A DNA stretch of 64,000 bases, from contig NC_034412.1 in assembly GCF_002078875.1 (NCBI RefSeq), positions 13,206,995 through 13,270,994 on the forward strand, in the 5' to 3' direction. The position numbers were made by a program, and so were the translations under genes. How positions within the stretch are numbered: the first letter of the stretch is position 1; every line of letters starts with the position of its first letter. The notes under the pieces are model-generated. The model had not been told where the DNA came from and did no database searches. It was given only the letters and a program-made list of their open reading frames with translations. Below are positions 25,457 to 37,790 of the stretch, piece after piece. This DNA comes from Numida meleagris. Its lineage: Eukaryota > Chordata > Aves > Galliformes > Numididae.

Positions 25457-27159
25457 ACTGTAGTCTTTGTATTTCTAAAGAAAGAGAGGAGAAAGAAAAG
25501 CTATCTGGGAAGCTAATTGTTGGATATGGGAGGGTGGGGATCTCTACCCCAGGGTAGAAGAGGGAAACTCTATCAAGAGAAAGCAAGATAGAGAAGATCA
25601 AAGTACAAATTGACAGGAGTAGACTAGAGGCAGAATGCGTACATGACAGAGGTCATGTCACTGCTCATGTTGGCTCAGAAGAAAGCAGCGTACTTGCGGC
25701 ATGCTGTGTCCCACAATTTATTAGAGCCATGCAGTTTTGCATGGCCTGCAGCAATGCATAGTGTAGGCTGAATTAGAAATCTGTGTCTGAATCATGTGCT
25801 ATTTCAAAAGCTGTTGTAGCCAAAAAGCTGAGTTGCAGAGGTGTATGGGTGGCCTACAGCTAGAGAAATAGGGGATGGTGGTATTAGAGATAACGCTGGA
25901 TGTTAGTTCTTTAATTATCTGTGAAGATCAGGGAAGAAGACACTAGGAGATCCATGCAAAAGTATTCATTCCTACAGTAAAAAAGAACTTCCAGTGCAAC
26001 TGGGGAGAAACTTCATAAAACAACAGCAATACAAGGCAATAAAACAAAGAAGTTCTTGCCCCTAGACAGAGGTTTCTTTTGAGGAAAAATCTAGATTCCA
26101 GTGTTTTTCCTACTTTGCAACAAATGTCATGTGTTCTTTTTCCAAAAGAGTGCATGACTTATGTTGTTTTTTTTTTCTATCTTTCTGGAGAACGTACTAG
26201 ACACCAAAAACAAATTAAACATCCTTTTGCTTTTAGTCTCCTGGTACTACAGGTTCTGTCCATCTCCCCAGCCACACACCTTTCCATATAATACGATTTT
26301 TTTTACGTCCTTAGTATGCTAAGTGGTTCTTCTGGAAGATAGAAATAATTACACCCTGCTGTTTGCCACATCTGTTTATGAGAAGAACTGTGTTTTCTGC
26401 GTGATCAACTCTGCTGCAGTAAACAACATCAGATGTTTATCGCAAAATGGCTACAAATACAAAGACTGAACTTGCAGCAACACATACTTGAATGCAGTAG
26501 AGTACTCTTGGAAGCACACTCATCTCTGAGGGGGTGTTAGTGGTCTGGGAAGCACTATTTTCTATCAGTATCTTGATTTAACTCAGCTTTTCATCCACAA
26601 GTTGACAAGTCATTCAAATTAGAGTGATTTTTAATTACATTATATCTTTAGAAATGCTAGAACTTGGCATTATATCTGAAAGTAAGTCTCTTCCCTTTTT
26701 CATTCTCTGCAGAAATCGTACACTCGACATCATAGTGAATGTATATTTTCAAACTACTCTAAACTGATATTTTACTAACCTGTTTTGGATTTGCTAAACA
26801 TCTTTTAACAAAAGTGACGAGCAGGAACTACCCCTTTTAACTGCAGCTCTGAGTTACAGCTTGCAAATCCACAGATGGCAGCACAATTACTTTAGATACG
26901 CATTGACCAAAGAATCAGAGCTACCGCACTGGGGCACTGAGCTACACATTCACAAGCACAACAGTTCTTTTCCTGCTGGGCCTCATTGTTACATTGCCTT
27001 CTCTGGAGAACTCTGGAGAAGCGCAGTTTGGATTTTAATCTAAATCATGCCTGTTGAGTCTCCTCAAGCCATTGAAAAATGGTACAATACTGCCTCGTGA
27101 CTGAAAGAAAATGCCTGCATTAACTCCAGATGGGATGTGAAAGCAGCAAAAAAAACCTA

Positions 27160-27190
27160 AAACAAAACAACAAACAAACAAACACAAAAA
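27160..27190. repeat. CAAA/AAC-rich simple repeat
   Basis: An imperfect AAAC/CAAA repeat tract. It is likely length-polymorphic and has no coding potential. Confidence 0.85.
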
Positions 27191-27789
27191 CATTACCAAC
27201 ACAAGTACTACATTTTCACAGAAAAAACTTACTGCATCCAAGTTAATGTCTGGTTATTAGCTTCTTCATTCTTTCCAGCCACAGGCTGAATATCTAGCTT
27301 CAAAATCTTAATGGAAATTATTAAAGACAGACATCTGAAATATATTCAGAATATTTTATCACTGGAGAGGGCGAATTGCCCACATATAATTTTCCCTCCT
27401 CTCTCAGTTAATTTCTACAGCTCCAGGTTACCTGGAACGCTCCCCTCACCAGTTTCTGTTCGTACCCCCAAGTAGAGCTTTTTTTCTTGCCTGTGAGGAG
27501 CTTAAGCATTTGCTGTTTACAGGTGGTGTATGAAGGAAAACTACACCTGTATTATTTGGTAGAAATGTGCGGTAGAAAACAATCTTTAAATTAGGAAAAA
27601 ATACTACTTGTACATGAGGTAATTCTGAACAAATACAGAAATAATCTGCTGGGAAGGTAAGAGCTTAAGTGTTGTAACTGCAGATAATCTTTTTTTTTGC
27701 TTAGTTTACAGAGTGCTCTGTAACAGAGAGATATTTTCTGTTACCCTTAACATGGCCCCATTTTTCCTTGCAGAAGCAGCTTCTAAAAT

Positions 27790-27875
27790 CCAGAAGAATC
27801 GCACAGCACAGTAGATACGAGCCAAACATTTTTTTTTGGCTTCAATCTACTGTACAGTGCTGTGTGATTCTTTGG
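27790..27875 (+). ncRNA. Candidate pre-miRNA-like hairpin, antisense within SLC9A9 intron 4
   Basis: On the plus strand the left arm CCAGAAGAATCGCACAGCAC pairs with the right arm GTGCTGTGTGATTCTTTGG, with one bulged A. Then, after a small right-side bulge (ACATG when read from the base of the stem upward), AGTAGAT pairs with ATCTACT, and after two mismatches GAGCCAAA pairs with TTTGGCTT. This leaves a loop of about 8-10 nt, mostly U. At least three pairs are G:U on this strand and would be A:C mismatches on the other, favouring plus-strand RNA. The size (86 nt) and small bulges fit a miRNA precursor. The sequence TACAGTGCTGTG in the right arm resembles, but is not, miR-101. It could instead be a small foldback or a chance inverted duplication. 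Confidence 0.4.
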
Positions 27876-29376
27876 TTTTGCTCTGCTGAAGCACAGAGCA
27901 GTTTCCAAGCTGTAAAGTCTTTCCACAGCCCCAGATGAGAGAGAGTAATCAGATTCTAAGCTCAATACTGTTTCACATCAGCTGACTCCATTAGTATATT
28001 CCAGTAAGCTTCAGTCAGAAAGCAATAAAGAACACGCCCATAACTTAATTAAAAGTCCATACATTTGCCAAACTACCCAGACATCTCTGGAAATGGAAAG
28101 CACAAAGAGAAGTCAAATCCCAGTCATGCCATGCACAAGAAACATGCTGAACTCCTTAGGTGTGTGCTGCCAAATGCTTAATGAGAAATGGAATCTGTGT
28201 GTACTGAGAATATGTCAATGTGTCAATATATCAATATCGACAGTTCTGTCTCATAATATTATGAAGCCAGAGGAAGCTACTTGTTGTTGAGAAAAAAGTT
28301 GTAAGTTTACTTTACAGGAAGAAATGAATATGCACAAAGAGAAGTCACAGTGGGAGGGATCTGTGTTGTAATCTTTAAAAGTACATTCACTTCTGGGAGC
28401 AGTTTGGACAGGTATACTGATGACAGATCAAAATTTTTGGGTAGCTATATCAGGATGCACTGTATCAATTTAAACAATATAAAGTTTAGCATTTCTTGCT
28501 ACTGTTGCTTTTTAGGAACACTTATTCATTCAGCCCACCCCTTAGCAGGAACGAAGAAGGGCTATTGAAATTAAATGTGAGGAAGCAACATTTTCAGATG
28601 ACAATTGGATCTTGATACTACAGGCATCTGAATGTGAAATGTCCACTTAAAAAGGTTACAATGGAAAACCCAATCTCATGCTTTTTTTTTTTTTCCCCTC
28701 AAAAATATTTGGGGTGGTATTTGTTATTTCCTAATATCTCTTTCCATCTCTCTCATTTATTTATATATATAGATGTATGTGTGTTGTATAAAGACAAAAA
28801 TGGTTTTGGTTTTCAAAAAAATCATTTAAGATTCAGTTTTTAAAAGAAAACTGAAAAATATAATGGAGAAAAATATATTTCTGTGTACTGTAAATGCTAG
28901 CCAAGTATTTTAGCATGAAATGTCTCTCCGCAGCTACAGTTTGCTGAACTGTACACATACAAAGTGCAATTTCTTTTTTGCTTAGAGTTTTAGAAGGTAG
29001 CAAGAGTAACTTTTGATACAACATGAAAACTCTAAATCTGCTACAGCATCAGGTCAGTGAGTTAGACTGATAAGCCATCTACTCTTTTGAAGAGCATTCT
29101 CCTCATGTCTTCCCCCCTTCCAGGGGCATGCACAGCTTTGCCATTTTTCTATTATTCTCTCTGCTTCTAGTGAACATATGCAACAAACATTTGAGTATTC
29201 ATTTGTTCAATGGCAAGGCAAATTATTCTTGCCTGTGAAAAGGAAGTGTGAAGACTTATTTCTTACATTTTAATTTAAATGCCTGAAGAAACTTATTTGT
29301 CCAACATATTAGTCACTAGTCACATTAGTCACAGTTAAACACAGATGCATAAAATAAGTGTTTTGATTCCAACATC

Positions 29377-29396
29377 TTTTTTTTTTTTTTTTTTTT
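29377..29396. repeat. T20 homopolymer
   Basis: A run of 20 T (poly-A on the gene strand) in intron 4. The flanks do not resemble a known SINE or LINE. Confidence 0.9.
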
Positions 29397-32300
29397 ATCA
29401 GAGGTTCACCTATAAACATTGATTACCATGAAACGGTCTGATATGTTTATTCTAACCAACTTTGTCTCCAGTCTGAATATGAAGGAGTCCTACCTTTTTG
29501 GTCAGAGAAAGCTATATGAACCTGAGCAGCACTTCCATCTTTCTTAAAAATAATGTTTTAAACTTTATTAGCAATAAGGGATATAAAGTCATAGTATAAT
29601 TTTGTCTATCTCTTGCCTTTTTGTCAGAGACCTCAACATCTAATATTTACTCTGTTTTGTGGTTAAGCTCTTAGGTTTTGTGCCAGATCTTCTCCCTCAT
29701 CTGCAGGGCATTATACTGTTAAATGCACAAAGCACCAACTAGCAAGGTGTGAATGACTACCAGGAAAGTATCAAGACAAAAAGGACAGCAAAGGTAGAGT
29801 GAGGGTACAAAGGACAGAGCACATTGAGAGAAAGTGTGAGTACAAGAAAGAGCAGAAAGAAAAAGCATATGAAGAGAATGAAGCAAAGTAGAAAGGAACA
29901 GATGAAGAGGAAAACAATGAGAAAACTACAGACTTCTTAGGAAAAAAAACTACAGAAGGTAGGTAACTACAGAATTTATCTTCCAACCCAAGGGCAGCAT
30001 TTCAGCAGATGTGCTATCTCCAGTTCTTACATCTTTTAAGAGGAGTTGGACACCCCAAGTTTTATACCCCACTAAAATGCACTGGATAAACACTTAGCTT
30101 GAGCTGTTACTGTATTCCAGATTAAAGCATGGTGTATCCTTCCTCTTTGCCACTAAATTTAGAGGAGGCCACATGTGTTTGTTAGGTTTTCAGGGCTCCC
30201 ATGTTATTCAAATAGTGCTCCACAAAGAGGGCTGGATTTTTTTTCTAGAATAGATAATTTCTGGACTATTGTCTAGTGGTTTAATCCTGAATAAAGATTA
30301 ACCTTGAGTAAACAGATTTTATACAAGATAGCAAAATGCCAAGATAGAATGATAGAAAACTGAAATGCTCTTCAAACAAGAGACAGCCATTATGGACTAG
30401 TATACAAAGAGATACTTGCTGCAAAACCGCCAGGTTGAAGCAGTTGAATCATAAAAGAGGAACAGAGTTCACGGAAAAGAGTTAACATCCCCATTTAGCT
30501 TGTGTCCATTGTAGGCTTAGTGCTTTTCTGCTACTAAATTAAAGATAGCTATAAGTCTTCTACATGAACTGCATACTTTTCAAAAATGGCTAAGTGTAGC
30601 TAAATAAGAAGATGAAATCAAAAAAGCATCAGACATTTTCTAGAGTAAACTATGTTCTTACAAACTTTGCTTTGAACAAACAATAGCAATGATCTTGGAA
30701 TACCTCATCCTCTCATCAGTATTATCTGCTGTTTGTATTTCACAGCTTCACTGTCTCGAAAGTACAATTATACTATTTTTTTTCTGATTCAAACCCTATT
30801 TTATTAAAACTCATGGCTTTATTCAAGCAAAATTGTCACTGCATCTATGAAAGCAGATCAAACTTGGCCTCAGTTGTCTGCAAATGCTTTTGCTATTCAA
30901 GATGCACAGTCACGGGGCTTTAAATTGCAGAAAATTCTGTCCTTGACAAGTCTACAACAGATACTGGAAAAATGTGCATAAGTGGCTGCAAATATGCTGG
31001 ATTCTGAGTATCTAAAATGTGGTTTTGTCTTTGCAATTTGAGAGAATCCAAGCGAAACAGAACCAAAAGTCAGAGATAAGGCTAACTTTATCAGTTCCAT
31101 ACTCCTATGCACAGCTTGGCTCTCACTGGGACTGAAAATCCTGTAGTAAAAAGCCAGGATGATTTCAAGAGGGAAAAAATGGAAATCTTTTTATTTCTCT
31201 GCCAATTAATTATATACTGCTCTGATGCGTCATTATTGTATAGCCAATTTTTTTTTTCTAATTACTTAAGCACTCTTGCAGTATCAAAATTGAATGTATC
31301 CAGCACAGGCATCAATTCTGGAAGAGACATCCCATCAGGTAACAGTTTATAAAAAATAAAACTTAAGGGAAGAAAACACTGTTCGTTACAGAAGCTAAAG
31401 GTAGGCCCTTCTCCCTGCTTCTTCCTAAAAAGTGGAAAAAAAATAAAATAAAGCGGGAGTGAGTAGTTACTTGGTTATGGCCTTTTCACTCAAATTTCAC
31501 AATGTTCCTCTTTCTTGATGCCAGAGGAAAGATATTCATACAACAGCAAAGATTTACAAAGAGGAGACAGGCACCATTGTAGCAGCCTTGCCAGGGTGTT
31601 CTATGGCAACTTTTTAGCACTCCAGTTGTTTACATAGTCCCACTGCTGTTCCTGTTCTTTATTAAAGATATTTCCCATCTGTTTCTGGTTTACAAAGGGA
31701 GGTCTGGTCCTTCTTTGTTATCAGCTGTACAGTCCCTACAGCAGAAGCCACAGAAGGAGTTCACAATGGGGTGCTCTGTAATTCTCTGAGACAGGAGGAG
31801 GACAGTTTCAGTGAGAAGCTGCAGATGTGCAGAGTTGGAACCTATATATACTGATATATGTTGTGCATGTGTAATAAAGAGTAAATACATGTTTACTCAC
31901 ACCTATGCACAGATCCTTTTTTTTATGCAGTGGTGCAATCTAGAGGTATCTCAGGGTTCAGTCCTTTCTTTTGTAACAACTACAGCTCTTATTCCTTTTC
32001 TTAGGACAATATTTTCTTTCAAGACTTTAGTTCCCTTCAGTAATTTTTCTATATTACATTTCATTCTTCTTCATGCACTCATTGCCTCACTCTTATCCTG
32101 ATGTGTACATTAGGCTAACATGCTTTACATTCAAAGAGGCCCTATTCTGAATATGTTATCTGCCTTTTTTGCAGGGGCTTCAGTGGGTTTGTGATTTCGT
32201 ATGGAACACAGTAAAAGACTCAGAGCTGCTCAGTGTTTACTTCTTTACCTAAGGGTTTCCTGACTATGGGCTTGAAGTCTCAATTGCTAATGTTAGTAGG

Positions 32301-33534
32301 AATTTCTTGTAGTGCATTCTATCTGTGTTTACTCTGTTTTAGATAAAATAATATGGATGCAGGAATGACAGCATTTGGAATTTCGGATAAACTCCATCGA
32401 TTATATTTCTTTTAATAAGCTTATCAAAACGACTCTGGCATTTTATATTTACAAATGTCAATAACACATGTCAGAGCTCAGAAAGCAAATGTACGTTTAA
32501 AGGCTTTACTGGGCTGGGCAGCCCTACTGCCTTCCTGCAGTTTCACAGAAGCATTTGAAATTAACATGAGAGAAATGTTCAATAGCTAAGACAAGTAAGA
32601 GGAACCATAGGAAGAGCCCCAGTGAGGTCAATTGTTATCTCACTAATATACCAGCTTTCAGCTCAAAGTGTTATCAGAATGCAGATTTTTACTGAGTTTA
32701 TAATTCCTTATGGGTGTTACCCTGTCATGGGTACAAAAAGAAACAATTCTAAGATCTAGGGTCTTACTGACATGGATGTTACTGCAAATAAAGATAGGGG
32801 AAAGGATTTTTAAATGGTTTGTTTGATTCTGATTGAACTAACCAGACAGAAGTTCCACATCATAACGGTCTGGAAATAATAATCCATTTCTGACTAGTAA
32901 ATCAGGCAAATTTGCAACAAAATTAGAAACATTTTACTTAAGTATGGAAATGAAACAGGATTTTTTGCCCCTCTGTTCTGCTCCCTTCCTCTTTTTCTGC
33001 AGAAACTATTTAGTCATATCCAATTCGTACATAATGTGATAATAAGACTTTTAGCATGACCTTCATTTAAAAGGCTTCACTTGGCCTTAGAGGTGACTCC
33101 AGTCATTTTACATAATACAGTATGTTTCTGCCCATCCCCCTTGTGAGCTTTAAAGTCCTTCATTTTCTGTTGGAGACTTGTTCTCCTATGGAATCAATTC
33201 TGGTTAGAAGCATGGCATTTCAAATGAGTGAATGGCTCCTTTTCTCAGGAGAGATGGTTAAGGTTACAAGGCTGTAGAAAGTAGGCCATGCTTCTATCAA
33301 TCATAGACTAGAAGTGCAGGACACAACTTCCTGAGTGTCTTAGACAGTTCTTACTATCCAACAGTCTTGCCTGCTCTGCATTCTCTGACGTAAAATTACT
33401 TTATCTGTTACACGGGTTGTGACTTCTATTGATCATAGAGGGTGAGCAATTATTTTTACAGTTTAGCTTTTAATTGAAAAAAAATCAGAACACTAATAAT
33501 GACTTCAGCAATATAGCAGAGGGCACTCACTTAC

Positions 33535-33611
33535 CCTATGACAATGCAGGAGATGGCAGTTCCCAAAAATGCATAGGTTAAAATTGATCCTAAGTTACGA
33601 AAGAAATGTCT
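33535..33611 (-). CDS. SLC9A9: SLC9A9 coding exon 4 (residues 153-178)
   Basis: The exon is 77 bp, with acceptor CCCCAG|AGA and donor ATAGG|GTAAGT. It encodes [20 protein letters not shown] then SCIVI, and ends with two bases of a glycine codon completed by exon 5. The [10 protein letters not shown] loop followed by a hydrophobic helix with G-T-A-I-S-C is typical of NHE6, NHE7 and NHE9; the [15 protein letters not shown] reading favours NHE9. It sits 598 bp downstream of exon 3 and 30.5 kb upstream of exon 5. Confidence 0.96.
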
Positions 33612-34209
33612 CTGGGGAGGAAAGTTTGAAAAAAAAAAAAAAAAAAAGTCCTTTGTAATGCAGTCAGTAAAAGAACATTAAAACCAAGTTGAAACACTGC
33701 ATCTAGAAGTGCCATTCCATCCATTCTTTTCCTTGCTGCAACCCATAGATATAAAATGAAACAACATAGGCTATAGAAATTGTTTTGGAAAATATGATTT
33801 GATTCATTTTTTTTGTCTCTCGGAGTGCCCTTGCAATTCCCTCTTTTATATATCTGGCCAAATGCTTCAGGTTCACAGTAAAACTGTCTGATGTAAACAG
33901 TATCGTGACCTTACCCCTTGAGTAAACTAAGTTTTGATCATGCAGTGTATAAAACATAGATAGGCTGCTACCTACTTGTAGTGTTACCAGATTCGAAGTG
34001 GCCTCTTCTGAAAATGGCAACGTGCAAGAGTTACAAACTGCACAATCAAATCTTTGCACAGAGACAGGAAGCAGACCACATTTTTTTACCATTCCTGTCA
34101 AGTTCTTACCAAGCAATATAATTGTTAACTGACTTTTTTTCAGTCTGTTGGATCTAAAAAGTAGCATTCACACTAAGCCACTTCTGTAATTTAAGACAGA
34201 GGCACTTAC
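33612..34209 (-). other. SLC9A9 intron 3 (598 bp)
   Basis: A short intron between exons 4 and 3, with canonical GTAAGT and CCCCAG ends. It contains a minus-strand open frame of 154 codons (33703-34167) in the same frame as exon 3. Read-through from exon 3 meets a TGA immediately before that frame's ATG. No known domain is visible in the translation, so I treat it as non-coding. Confidence 0.85.
33629..33647. repeat. A19 homopolymer next to the exon 4 acceptor
   Basis: A run of 19 A on the plus strand, that is T19 on the gene strand, 17 bp upstream of the exon 4 start. On the transcript it lengthens the polypyrimidine tract of the intron 3 acceptor, so its length could affect splicing of exon 4. 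Confidence 0.85.
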
Positions 34210-34287
34210 CTTCTTTAAACTATATCCAGCATGAAATATAATAGGTGGCAGCAAAATATTGAAGAAGATGGAAGGATCAAATGTCAT
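34210..34287 (-). CDS. SLC9A9: SLC9A9 coding exon 3 (residues 127-152)
   Basis: This is a 78-bp, 26-codon, phase-0 exon between the acceptor CTGGCAG|ATG and the donor AAG|GTAAGT. It encodes [20 protein letters not shown] followed by GYSLKK. The motif [16 protein letters not shown] is the hallmark NHE transmembrane segment corresponding to the FFxxLLPPII(L/F)xAGY region of NHE1, which contributes to ion transport and inhibitor binding. Because its length is a multiple of three, skipping this exon would keep the frame but delete that segment. The downstream intron is only 598 bp, so exons 3 and 4 sit as a close pair within otherwise very long introns. Confidence 0.96.
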
Positions 34288-34625
34288 CTGCCAGAGAGGA
34301 CAACAGAGAGGGTAAGGAGCCAGAATGCTATTCTGAGTTCTGTTTTACAAATTAATGTGTAGTTCCTTACTGCTCATATATGTAGAATATTATTTGAATG
34401 TTTAAAGAAGGAAATTGGTCATGAATATTTTAAACATACAAGTAGTGTTACCTGTGAGACTGTCATTACACCACTGTATTACCCAACTTGACAGTCCCAT
34501 GCTTAATTCCTGGTTCAGATGTGGACTTCGTGCACTGTTTCAGGAAAGACTCATGCATGTTGTGCCTCAGTTCCCCACTTTCACAGCAGTGATAACAGAA
34601 AAGATCTGCACTACCCAACTCAAAC

Positions 34626-34780
34626 TTGTTGTCTATGACAACGTACTAAGGCTTCCCTTCCGTCCGCACCTCCGTGTGCAGGGGCATTTCGGCGCTACAT
34701 ACTGTGTATGTGTCCCGTATGCCCCTGCACGCGGAGGTGCGGACGGAAGGGAAGCCTTAGTACGTTGTCGTAGACAACAA
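34626..34780. mobile_element. 155-bp near-perfect foldback (palindromic MITE-like element)
   Basis: Two 62-bp arms (34626-34687 and 34719-34780) are reverse complements at 60 of 62 positions, around a 31-bp centre. The outer ends read TTGTTGTCTATGACAACGTA and the complement of TACGTTGTCGTAGACAACAA; the tip GTTGTC-TAT-GACAAC is itself a palindrome. The arms are rich in CpG (CTTCCGTCCGCACC, GGAGGTGCGGACGG), unlike the AT-rich surroundings. Both arm mismatches are T opposite G, so as plus-strand RNA they would pair as G:U. I see no transposase, no clear target duplication, and do not recognise the family. It could be a MITE, a rearrangement palindrome, or a source of double-stranded RNA. Confidence 0.75.
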
Positions 34781-37700
34781 TACTAATGCTTCTTTCAAAA
34801 CATGTCTATGTAGTTCCAAACAGAGGTAGCTAATGTTGCTTGATGAGCTACTGGCTGCCACTTCATGTATGCTTTCTTGAACTACTACATACAAAAACAG
34901 AGCGTACTCCGACCATCTTCATTACTTCACCCAAATTAAACTAAAAGTGATCACAAACACTTTTACCCCATATTTTTAACAGTTAAGGAATATGTCTGTG
35001 GCTAGATAATGTAGCTCAGGTGCATTGTTTAACTGCAAACCTCCTAACATAGATTTTTCAATAAATCTGCTGATTGCTTCTCTAGCAACATTTCCACTGT
35101 GACATTAACTCTGTCCTGTTGCCTACATATCTTGTATCTGTTTTGCAAGCAAAGGAGTTTCCTTTTAACCTCAACAAGCTTAATTTGATTCAGGCATTCG
35201 GCAAAGACTAATTGGATTTTCTGCAAGAAAAGAACTAGGATGCTATTTGCTTCCAGAACAGAAGGTATGGCACCGGTCTCTTTGTGATTCCTGCTCCATC
35301 TCACTGCCTGGCATGGCGGCAGGCAGCATTTCATACTCTGTTATGCAGTTTGTTACACTCAGATCCGTGCATAGTGACAGCCCCGTTCCCAGGTTCCCTC
35401 TGAGTGTGGTCTGCTAGAGCCACATCTGGAACCTCCTTATGTGTGTGGGACAAGACAGCCTCTGTCTCTTTTGGTTTGTAAGAAGCAAGACTTTATTGCG
35501 CTGCCTCCTTCAGCGTAAAGTTGAAGCTGCTGCATAGGAAATTCACTGCAGGAATAGATCAGAAGTACTGTTTATAATGCTGACTGCTTATCGCTGAGCT
35601 CACTTGATCATATCTTTCGTAACCTCAGTTTACCTTGGGACATGAAATAAAGAGATAAAAAATACAAAGAAAAGCATTTGGGAGACACCAGTAATCTGAA
35701 GAGGCCCAGTTTCCTGAGTTTCCTGGACCAATTCTAGCACAGCCAAGAGCTGAGAAATGAAATTTTGTACGGAGAACAGGGATTCAAACTTCACCTCAGC
35801 AATCTTGTCTTTTGGATGCATAGCTAAACGGTACGCTGAGTTCTATTAGAAATTTTTAGGAATGGAAGACTTCAATTTAAAATGCTGTTATCTGCTTTCA
35901 GATATTCTGTCTATTTTATTACAAAAGTATTTGTGAACTGAGTGAAGGCAGCACTAATGTTGCTATACGTCAAAGTATAACATTTCAGAAGACTTACACC
36001 TAGACGTGCAAGAATCACTCACTCTCCAGCTCAGTCTCAGTATTTTGGATGTACATAAGCAGAATTGTCCTCAACAAAACATGTGGAATCACCGTCCAAA
36101 CACAAAGCATTTCTGCACATTTCTGTAGCTTTTGTTTCCCTAAGATATTGTACCTATAGCATGATAGGAATAATGAGGGGACTTCCCACACTTTAAAGGT
36201 GTTATACAAATTTTACTTAAATGAGAGGTGAGGTACCTAGCATTATGAAGAAGGTATTAATTGATGACTATGCTGGCTCTCTAAAACCACGTACAAAATA
36301 ATGGCCATCGAAATTCCAGAGTAAGGATATCGTTTTCTACTAAAGTTACTTAAATTCCTCTGGCAGCATCATTTCAAATATGTGCAGTTACCTACAAAAC
36401 AAGTCCCCAAATAGTTTCTATGTAATTGTATTCCAAGTTCTTATTCTTGTAATTTGGTGAGTTTGAACTAATCTTGGAACTTGCTAAGTAATTTATGCGG
36501 TCTCTGAAGCCTCGTCACCTCACACAGAGATTTACTGAATCAGATGCACTCATAAATTAGAATGCCTGTCTACTTCAGATCATTCAATCATTGGAAACTT
36601 TACAGTCATTTGCTAGCAGCTGGATTTTCATGAATATTGTAATAAATTGTACTTAGAGCTACAGTAAAGATTGTCAAAATGACACTGGGCCAATGTATCT
36701 TTTCTGTGACCAATTAAAAAAAATGCTCCTTAGCTCTTGAAAGCACTGTACTGTGTCTGTTTGAAAAAAATCATGAACGCTGACAGACTCTCTCATCCAA
36801 ATGTTGTATACAGATTAATGACTAACTTTCAGTGAACACATAGAAAATATGCATAAAAATCTCTGCTTTAAGTGAGTTTCACAGCAGGCTGTGTTTGTTT
36901 TCTACCTTATTAACACTGCTTCTGTGCTACAAATAGACTGAGGTCCAATTTATTTACAATATCTGGACAACAGATTTGACATCAGATGTCAGTGGTCATT
37001 TTCTAAGTTGACTCTGCTTATTTTATCTTGTGTCATTGATAAAATCCTTAATTGAAAAAAAGAATATTGTAAAATTTACTTTTATACTTAAGAAAGCGAG
37101 ACTGCTTCACAAGTCAGACAACAATCTGAAGGACTTCAGAGAAAGCTCATGTTTGTACAGCCTGCCAAATGAGTACTACCTGAGAAGCTAATTTACGATT
37201 GTTATTTATAACAATAAAAACATCATTCATTTGCAGATTAGTAGCCAAAGTAACTTTCTCCCCATTCCACTGTAGTTATTTTTTTCTTTGGAAAACTCTC
37301 AAGGCCTAAATTTCAGCTAGTATAAAATACTTTAAATTCTTCAATTTCAGAGAAACTATATCAGTACATATGAACTATAGAGCTTGTTCATTATTTCCTC
37401 TTTCAGTTAGGTGTGAAATCTGCATACCATCCATCAAAAGCTACAAGGTGAAGTATTTAAACTGAGTATCATAGAGTACAAACACAGGATAATCTTTTTG
37501 TAATAAATCATGTTTGTAAGGATTTTGGCCTAGAGTATGTCCAGCCTCATTTTATCCTCCACAGAAGAAATACTTAAAGCTTCTTCACTTTCTCCTGGTG
37601 CATTTCTATTTGCATATAGAGAAAACTGATTTATGCCAGTTGGTAGCAAGCTCTGGGATTATCCCTCAGCAAGAAACTAACAGAGAACAACCTAGCTCTA

Positions 37701-37790
37701 CCTTCAGAAAGCTGTCTTCCTGTCCCCCTTTCCTGATCTAGCGTGGGATCAATGCTTAGCATAAAAAGGGCAATTAGCATAAAACCTGGG

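Larger units (their letters stand above)
3035..33534 (-). other. SLC9A9 intron 4 (30.5 kb)
   Basis: This long AT-rich intron separates exons 4 and 5. It holds a mariner remnant (3756-3951), an ERV LTR 3' end (about 15865-15994), a CpG island (about 22850-23130), a CR1 tail (24195-24262), an LTR-family copy (about 25133-25300), a hairpin (27790-27875), a CAAA-rich tract (27160-27190) and several homopolymer runs. For the remaining stretches (3952-15864, 15995-22500, 25300-27150 and 27900-33534) I see only non-repetitive, non-coding-looking sequence. Open frames there are short and overlap in several frames. Confidence 0.9.

Noticed and set aside
33703..34167. 154-codon minus-strand open frame as a gene
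   Set aside because: It lies wholly within intron 3, has no recognisable domain, and has no splice or promoter context of its own. I kept it only as a low-interest observation.
34415..34786. 123-codon plus-strand open frame
   Set aside because: Its C-terminal part is simply the foldback element translated; there is no domain.
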